Shown here piece by piece: positions 5,384-9,056 of a DNA stretch of 9,056 nt. This stretch comes from Coprothermobacter sp. (GTDB lineage Bacteria; Coprothermobacterota; Coprothermobacteria; Coprothermobacterales; Coprothermobacteraceae), in assembly GCA_003476705.1 (NCBI GenBank), contig DMVM01000133.1:1-9056 (forward strand), read 5' to 3'. The notes under the pieces are model-generated. The model saw only the letters and a program-made list of their open reading frames with translations. It was not told the origin of the DNA and made no database searches. Each line of letters opens with the position of its first letter. Positions within the stretch are counted from its first letter, which is position 1. Both the position numbers and the translations under genes were made by a program.

Positions 5384-6426
5384 ATGCGAAAGAAAGAATG
5401 GCATCTTTCTTAGCAGTTCTGGCTGCTGCGCTTTACAGCTTATCTTCCCCTTTTTCTAAAATTCTTCTCAGTGACATACCACCAACTTTGATGGCAGCTC
5501 TCCTATACCTTGGCGCAGGCGTGGGTGTGTTCATTCTCATGATAATTAGAGGTGCTCTGGGTAGACAAAAAACTGAAGCCCACATCGCAAAAAGCGATCT
5601 TCCATACGTAATGGGAATGGTCACTTTGGATATAGCCGCCCCAATACTGTTCATGTATGGCCTTGAAAATTCAAGTGCGGCCACAGTTTCACTTTTAGGC
5701 AACTTCGAAATCGTTGCCACAGCTTTCATCGCATTTATATTATTCAAGGAACATATTAGTACAAGACTTTGGACTGCAATATTTTTTATTACTGTTTCAT
5801 GCATCCTTTTATCTGTAGAGCCAGGCGCTAGCTACACTTTATCCCTTGGTTCGCTTCTTGCGCTTGGTGCCACTGTGTGCTGGGGTTTAGAAAACAACTG
5901 CACCAGGATGCTCTCTATGAAAGATCCCATGGAAGTAGTGGTCATAAAGGGGTTTTTTTCAGGCATAGGTTCTCTGTGCATTGCTGCGTCGTTAGGACAA
6001 ATGAGTTTCAGCACTTCACATGTTCTTGTTGCCTTGTTCCTCGGTTTCGTTGCCTATGGCCTTAGCATCTTTTTTTATGTATCTGCCCAGCGTTATTTAG
6101 GCGCTGCACGTACCAGCGCTTTCTATGCCGTGGGGCCGTTCATAGGCGTTGCGCTTTCTTTCTTCTTATTTGGAACACCACCTAACGTACTGTTCCCCAT
6201 AGCATTGCCACTAATGATCGTAGGAACCTACCTATCATCTACTAAACCGCACGAGCATGTCCACAAGCACGAACCTGTAACACACAATCACTGGCACCGG
6301 CACAATGATGGACACCACAGCCACACCCACAACCGGATAGTACTGGGTTGGCATAAACACATGCACGTTCATGAATCCCTTGGGCATTCACACGAACATT
6401 GCAGCTTTAAGCACACCATGAATTGA
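5380..6426 (+). CDS. EamA/DMT-family transporter with histidine-rich C-terminal tail
   Basis: The 348-residue protein has two EamA repeats (about 8-146 and 153-286) forming ten hydrophobic helices, the standard layout of drug/metabolite transporters in the inner membrane. Landmarks are the ENSSAATVSLLGNFE stretch closing repeat one and the ARTSAFYAVGPFIG stretch near the end of repeat two. After the last helix comes a 58-residue tail (291-348) with 20 histidines in HxH and HHxHxH clusters, plus one Cys. Tails of this type recur in one EamA subgroup; histidine clusters commonly bind Zn, Ni or Co, so metal-regulated or metal-related export is an inference. The substrate is unknown. ATG 5380 has AGAAGG 9 bases upstream. 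The loop FGTPPN in repeat two lacks the acidic residue often found there. It is a single plus-strand gene between minus-strand groups. Confidence 0.9.
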   Translation: MNAKERMASFLAVLAAALYSLSSPFSKILLSDIPPTLMAALLYLGAGVGVFILMIIRGALGRQKTEAHIAKSDLPYVMGMVTLDIAAPILFMYGLENSSAATVSLLGNFEIVATAFIAFILFKEHISTRLWTAIFFITVSCILLSVEPGASYTLSLGSLLALGATVCWGLENNCTRMLSMKDPMEVVVIKGFFSGIGSLCIAASLGQMSFSTSHVLVALFLGFVAYGLSIFFYVSAQRYLGAARTSAFYAVGPFIGVALSFFLFGTPPNVLFPIALPLMIVGTYLSSTKPHEHVHKHEPVTHNHWHRHNDGHHSHTHNRIVLGWHKHMHVHESLGHSHEHCSFKHTMN

Positions 6427-6443
6427 ATTCACACAAAGCGCAG

Positions 6444-7298
6444 TCATTCTCCAGGTTCCAAGCTTATTAAAACGATTTCAGGTGGATTAAAGATTCTGGG
6501 AATGAAACTTTTTGCGAGTCCACGGCTAACAATCATCCTGGAGCTATCAAAGTCATAAACCCCACCTGCGTATTTGGGCAAAAAGCCTTGGTTAGGCGCG
6601 TAAAGTCCATTCACGAGCCCAGGTATTCTTATTTGCCCACCATGGGCATGCCCCGACACCACAAGGTCGAAACGGCTGCCGCCATAGTATGAGACCCGCT
6701 CGGGGCGATGTGACAGCAGTATGGAAAACGTATCACCATTTAGCTGATTCTTGCAGCTCTCAAACTGCTCATCCCATCCAGAAGAAATCTCTTGCCCAAA
6801 GAAGTTTTCCTGCTCAAAACCGTCCGGATCATCTACACCACAGACTTGGATACTTTGCCCGCCAACAGTGACAATTTTGCAGTCACCTTCCAGAACCTCA
6901 ATGCCGTAACTGCGAATCGTGTTTTTTATATTGTCTGCACGTCCTGACCAAAATTCATGGTTTCCTGTCACATAAAAGCACGGATATTGAGGTGCTATTG
7001 CTTCTAAAAGCTGCAGCGCACCTTCCTGTGGCCTTTTATCGTCCACAATGTCGCCTACTAGGAAAACCACATCTGGTTTTAGCTCTCTTATCTTTGCAAG
7101 TAGCAATGATTGATTCTTGCCATACATGCTGCTGTGAAGATCACTAAGAATTATTAATCTAACCGTATTTGTTAGTTTCTTCGAACTTAGCACATAGATT
7201 CTTACTACTAAACCGTTCCACAAAGTCACTGTTAAGAGTGCTACTACTGTAACGATCAAAACTACGTATGATATGAATTTCTTTTTCTGTTGTTCCAT
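6444..7298 (-). CDS. Membrane-anchored metallophosphoesterase (YkuE/YaeI-like)
   Basis: From ATG 7298 the protein has 284 residues: a basic N-terminus, one membrane helix (about 10-32), then a calcineurin-like phosphoesterase domain on the outer face. All metal-site motifs are present: SDLHSS (D53, H55), GDIVDD (D83), GNHE (N113, H114), SHRPE (H197) and SGHAHGGQ (H217, H219). The GHAHGGQ form and N-terminal anchor are typical of the YkuE/YaeI group, some of which hydrolyse UDP-2,3-diacylglucosamine in other bacteria; the true substrate here is unknown. A frame open to TTG 7385 would add 29 residues that look non-coding. The ribosome site is weak (a distant GTGGGG), so the start is moderately certain. 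It follows the DUF4180 gene by 89 bases and converges on the transporter gene with a 17-base gap. Confidence 0.9.
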   Translation of the reverse strand: MEQQKKKFISYVVLIVTVVALLTVTLWNGLVVRIYVLSSKKLTNTVRLIILSDLHSSMYGKNQSLLLAKIRELKPDVVFLVGDIVDDKRPQEGALQLLEAIAPQYPCFYVTGNHEFWSGRADNIKNTIRSYGIEVLEGDCKIVTVGGQSIQVCGVDDPDGFEQENFFGQEISSGWDEQFESCKNQLNGDTFSILLSHRPERVSYYGGSRFDLVVSGHAHGGQIRIPGLVNGLYAPNQGFLPKYAGGVYDFDSSRMIVSRGLAKSFIPRIFNPPEIVLISLEPGE

Positions 7299-7387
7299 AT
7301 TCCAAGCATACCCCACAAAAAGAAAATTAGTGTTGGATATATGAATAAAGAGAACTACATTTACGCACCAGTATTCTTTTATCAAGT

Positions 7388-7756
7388 TTATACCAAGTTA
7401 AGATTGTCTAAAGCTTCTTGCTGTGTGGGTAGAAAGAATACGTCACTGCCTTTATTGCTTTCATAGATAAAGTCCCTTAGACTCTTACTTTCATAAGCAG
7501 AAAAATCTCCTATAAAGGCAATTTTCACTCGGTAGTTTACGAATTTTTTCAAAATACTGCCTGCCAGCCCGCTGCTTAGATCATAGAATTCTTCAGGAAC
7601 AATGCATTTATCAACAATTACACGGTCACATCCTGTCTTCTCCAAAACTTCAGACATGAAATCTACTGCTGATTGCCCATCCGTTATCAACGTTCCCTTG
7701 TCCCTCACCACAGCAACCTTAGCACCATTTTTCTCTACAATATCAAATTGCGCCAT
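7388..7756 (-). CDS. DUF4180 family protein
   Basis: The 122-residue cytosolic protein matches DUF4180, best seen in the segment from EEFYDLSSGLAGSILKKF (55-72) through NYRVKIAFIGDFS (74-86) to SKSLRDFIYESNKG (90-103). Length is normal for the family and there is no membrane helix. No biochemical role is known to me; the alternating strand/helix pattern with IGDFS and the FYDL segment suggests a small alpha/beta fold resembling STAS-like or regulatory domains, which is only an impression. ATG 7756 is chosen because GGAGG lies 6 bases upstream; an in-frame ATG at 7771 overlaps that ribosome site. It lies between the HEPN-like gene (149-base gap) and the phosphoesterase gene. Confidence 0.87.
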   Translation of the reverse strand: MAQFDIVEKNGAKVAVVRDKGTLITDGQSAVDFMSEVLEKTGCDRVIVDKCIVPEEFYDLSSGLAGSILKKFVNYRVKIAFIGDFSAYESKSLRDFIYESNKGSDVFFLPTQQEALDNLNLV

Positions 7757-7905
7757 AGCGTCCCTCCACAATTAATCTCGTCTGAATACCTGCTTCCTAG
7801 AGCACAAAACTCCAAACCAGTAAAGCCCTTCCTTCTCATTAAATACTTGAGCAGGACTAACTTCCTAGCCATACGCAAGGTTACAATGAATGACATATTA
7901 AGATT

Positions 7906-8796
7906 CTATTTTTGCTTCTTATAATCCTTTAAATATCCTTCAAGGACATCTATTACGAGTGTTCTCAATGGGCCTTCATAGTTAAAAGAATCTTCAGGGA
8001 GACTTCTTCCGTGGATAATCTCATTTCTAAGTTGGTAGCATTTCTCAAATAATTCCTCCGCTGCTATTACTGACCCTGTTTGAGCCGTATAACCTGACTT
8101 GCTACCATAAAGTTCGACAACGCGTCGACAAGCGCTCTTAGAGCCTTCGCTCTTAAGCCCCCCTAAACCATTCTTCATTCTTTCTTTTTGGTCTTTAGTC
8201 AGCGTCGTATCACCTTCCACAAAACGTATTAAACTATCGATCAAAGAGACTTCAACGTCAGTCCTTCTATTAGTTTTACTCAGGGCCTCCAGAGCACCAA
8301 TTAGAAGTAAAATAGCCCCAGGAGATTTTACCAACTTCAGAGCAGAGTTAACAAGGCTCAATGCAGTCTTTGCTTTCTCGTCGAATTCCAGTCCGGACTC
8401 AGTACGAATGTCAAAAGGTATAATGTTTCGCACGCTAACCTCAAAGGATGAGTAGATAGGAACTCTCACCACAGGTGTTCCCATAGGTGTTCTATCTACT
8501 TTTACTTCGGTCACTTCAACGGAAGCACCTTTTGAATTAAGAAAGAAACGAAATCTAGGGATGAAATTATTGCAAACGTAATCTTTGGCTTCTTCTTCAG
8601 TTTTGAATGAACTAAGTTCAATGGTAAGCACGTCAGATTCCCTGATAGCATGCCCTTTTCTTGCGCTACAGATCCGGCACTTGTAGCTGTCTATATTAAA
8701 TTCCACTGATCGTTCATTGATATCAAAATAGACACTGTTGTAGATGGACACTCCAAACCAGCTTACATATTCACTACGTTCTAACATATTCTCCAT
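7906..8796 (-). CDS. HEPN-like (Apea-type) domain protein of unknown function
   Basis: The 296-residue protein is not one I can name. Its N-terminal half (1-140) is beta-rich with a single CxxC (C40, C43 in YKCRIC) and no membrane helix. The C-terminal half is helical: a hydrophobic helix LLLIGALEAL (163-172) followed by a long helical stretch and LRNEIIHG (256-263). The R257-x4-H262 motif, together with the earlier helix carrying E170, is the signature of HEPN domains, mostly RNases in toxin, abortive-infection and CRISPR systems; Apea-like HEPN is the closest type by look. Start ATG 8796 has AGGGG 4 bases upstream; a GTG at 8820 and an ATG at 8787 are alternatives. It lies just past the 3' end of ssrA, a common insertion site, so it may be accessory. 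RNase activity is inference. Confidence 0.6.
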   Translation of the reverse strand: MENMLERSEYVSWFGVSIYNSVYFDINERSVEFNIDSYKCRICSARKGHAIRESDVLTIELSSFKTEEEAKDYVCNNFIPRFRFFLNSKGASVEVTEVKVDRTPMGTPVVRVPIYSSFEVSVRNIIPFDIRTESGLEFDEKAKTALSLVNSALKLVKSPGAILLLIGALEALSKTNRRTDVEVSLIDSLIRFVEGDTTLTKDQKERMKNGLGGLKSEGSKSACRRVVELYGSKSGYTAQTGSVIAAEELFEKCYQLRNEIIHGRSLPEDSFNYEGPLRTLVIDVLEGYLKDYKKQK

Positions 8797-8811
8797 ACAT
8801 CCCCTGCCATA

Positions 8812-8852
8812 GAAAACCACAAAGGTTTCACAATCAATTTGGACTTTGGTGG
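8812..8852 (-). terminator. Weak terminator-like hairpin at the ssrA 3' end
   Basis: In the minus-strand RNA CCACCAAAG (8852-8844) can pair with CTTTGTGG (8824-8817) with one bulged C, followed by TTTTC. The 5' arm contains the tmRNA CCA end. The loop is long (19 bases) and the T-run short, so termination may be partial or absent. Confidence 0.25.
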
Positions 8853-9056
8853 AGGCGGCGGGAATCGAACCCGCGTCCGACGAGCCGCCACCTTTCGCGT
8901 CTACAGGCTTAGCCCTCCTGTGAAGTCTCGACAGTACAGCCCAGGAAGCCCAACCGCACTGCCCAGCACCACTCTTTTCACCCTTAAACAGCTGGTGCCA
9001 CTGCTTAAGAGCCGCTGCATGGGTTGACGCTCTTCCAAACTTATGCAGCCTCAGTT
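8847..9056 (-). ncRNA. ssrA: Transfer-messenger RNA (tmRNA), 3' part; 5' part beyond window
   Basis: The minus strand ends with the tmRNA tRNA-like domain: CGGACGCGGGTTCGATTCCCGC forms the T arm (stem GCGGG/CCCGC, loop TTCGATT), followed by the acceptor 3' strand CGCCTCCACCA with encoded CCA. Upstream, CTAAGCCTGTAGACGC matches the conserved region before the tRNA-like end. The RNA rescues stalled ribosomes with SmpB by adding a degradation tag. The visible 210 bases include helices such as GCACCA (8998-8993) with TGGTGC (8971-8966) and the pseudoknot listed separately. A TAA at 9043-9041, preceded by codons for T-E-A-A, is a candidate end of the tag frame, 194 bases before the 3' end; the resume codon lies outside. 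A plus-strand open frame over this region is an artefact. Confidence 0.95.
9007..9049 (-). other. H-type pseudoknot in the tmRNA after the tag frame
   Basis: In the minus-strand RNA GCTGCAT (9049-9043) pairs perfectly with ATGCAGC (9020-9014), and AAGAGC (9034-9029) pairs perfectly with GCTCTT (9012-9007). The order is interleaved, so both helices together make a pseudoknot, as expected for PK2 just after the tag stop codon. The candidate stop TAA begins within the first helix strand. Confidence 0.7.

Noticed and set aside
7299..7385. 29-residue upstream extension of the phosphoesterase from TTG 7385
   Set aside because: No ribosome site, a composition unlike a signal or anchor, and a proper basic N-terminus plus membrane helix follows ATG 7298.
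7735..7896. 53-codon minus-strand open frame between the HEPN-like and DUF4180 genes
   Set aside because: It has no ribosome binding site, overlaps the DUF4180 start and its ribosome site in another frame, and has no recognisable motif. It could still be a small gene but I cannot support it.
8649..8702. Zinc finger in the HEPN-like protein
   Set aside because: Only one CxxC pair is present with no second pair nearby, so a complete zinc site is not shown by this sequence.
8839..9027. Plus-strand open frame of about 60 codons at the right end
   Set aside because: It is the complement of the tmRNA gene; the apparent peptide is the familiar false product of a tRNA-like 3' end.
8847..9056. Integration of a mobile element at ssrA with a direct repeat of the tmRNA end
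   Set aside because: I searched by eye for a second copy of the T-arm/CCA sequence and for an integrase gene in the window and found neither, so only the location is suggestive.

Overview
The window looks like chromosomal DNA of an anaerobic, probably thermophilic, low-to-mid GC bacterium. Reasons: a rubrerythrin gene; DUF4180, DUF4446 and EamA/His-tail proteins that I associate mainly with Firmicutes-like lineages; TATAAT-type -10 boxes; and a mix of strong GGAGG ribosome sites with apparently leaderless starts. A Coprothermobacter-like organism would fit, but that is a guess from overall look, not a demonstrated match. Nine of the twelve protein genes (counting a cut one) are on the minus strand.

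Left part (1-990): the 5' end of an unrecognised membrane-anchored protein (minus, cut by the window edge) and a cyclodeaminase of the FTCD_C/FchA folate family (plus) diverge from a 57-bp spacer whose two -10 boxes overlap. A 131-bp convergent spacer with two hairpins follows.

Middle part (1121-5196, minus, read right to left): a helical coiled-coil protein with a 22-residue internal repeat, rubrerythrin, a DUF72 (YecE-like) protein, a MurI-like Asp/Glu racemase, a DUF4446 membrane protein, and a membrane-anchored M23 (LytM) endopeptidase. From rubrerythrin on the genes overlap or nearly touch, so they probably form one operon with internal promoters. The last three form a cell-wall block: D-glutamate supply, a membrane protein of unknown role and a peptidoglycan hydrolase. 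The first two are redox or stress related.

Right part: after a divergent 183-bp promoter region lies a ten-helix EamA/DMT transporter (plus) with a 58-residue histidine-rich tail. It converges, with only 17 bp between stop codons, on a minus-strand group: HEPN-like protein, DUF4180 protein and membrane-anchored metallophosphoesterase. The window ends inside a minus-strand ssrA (tmRNA) gene, whose tRNA-like 3' end and one H-type pseudoknot are clearly readable. The HEPN-like gene sits directly after the 3' end of ssrA, a classical integration hotspot, and is the best candidate for accessory or defence function. I see no CRISPR array, insertion sequence, rRNA or ordinary tRNA. No intergenic stretch exceeds 300 bases.
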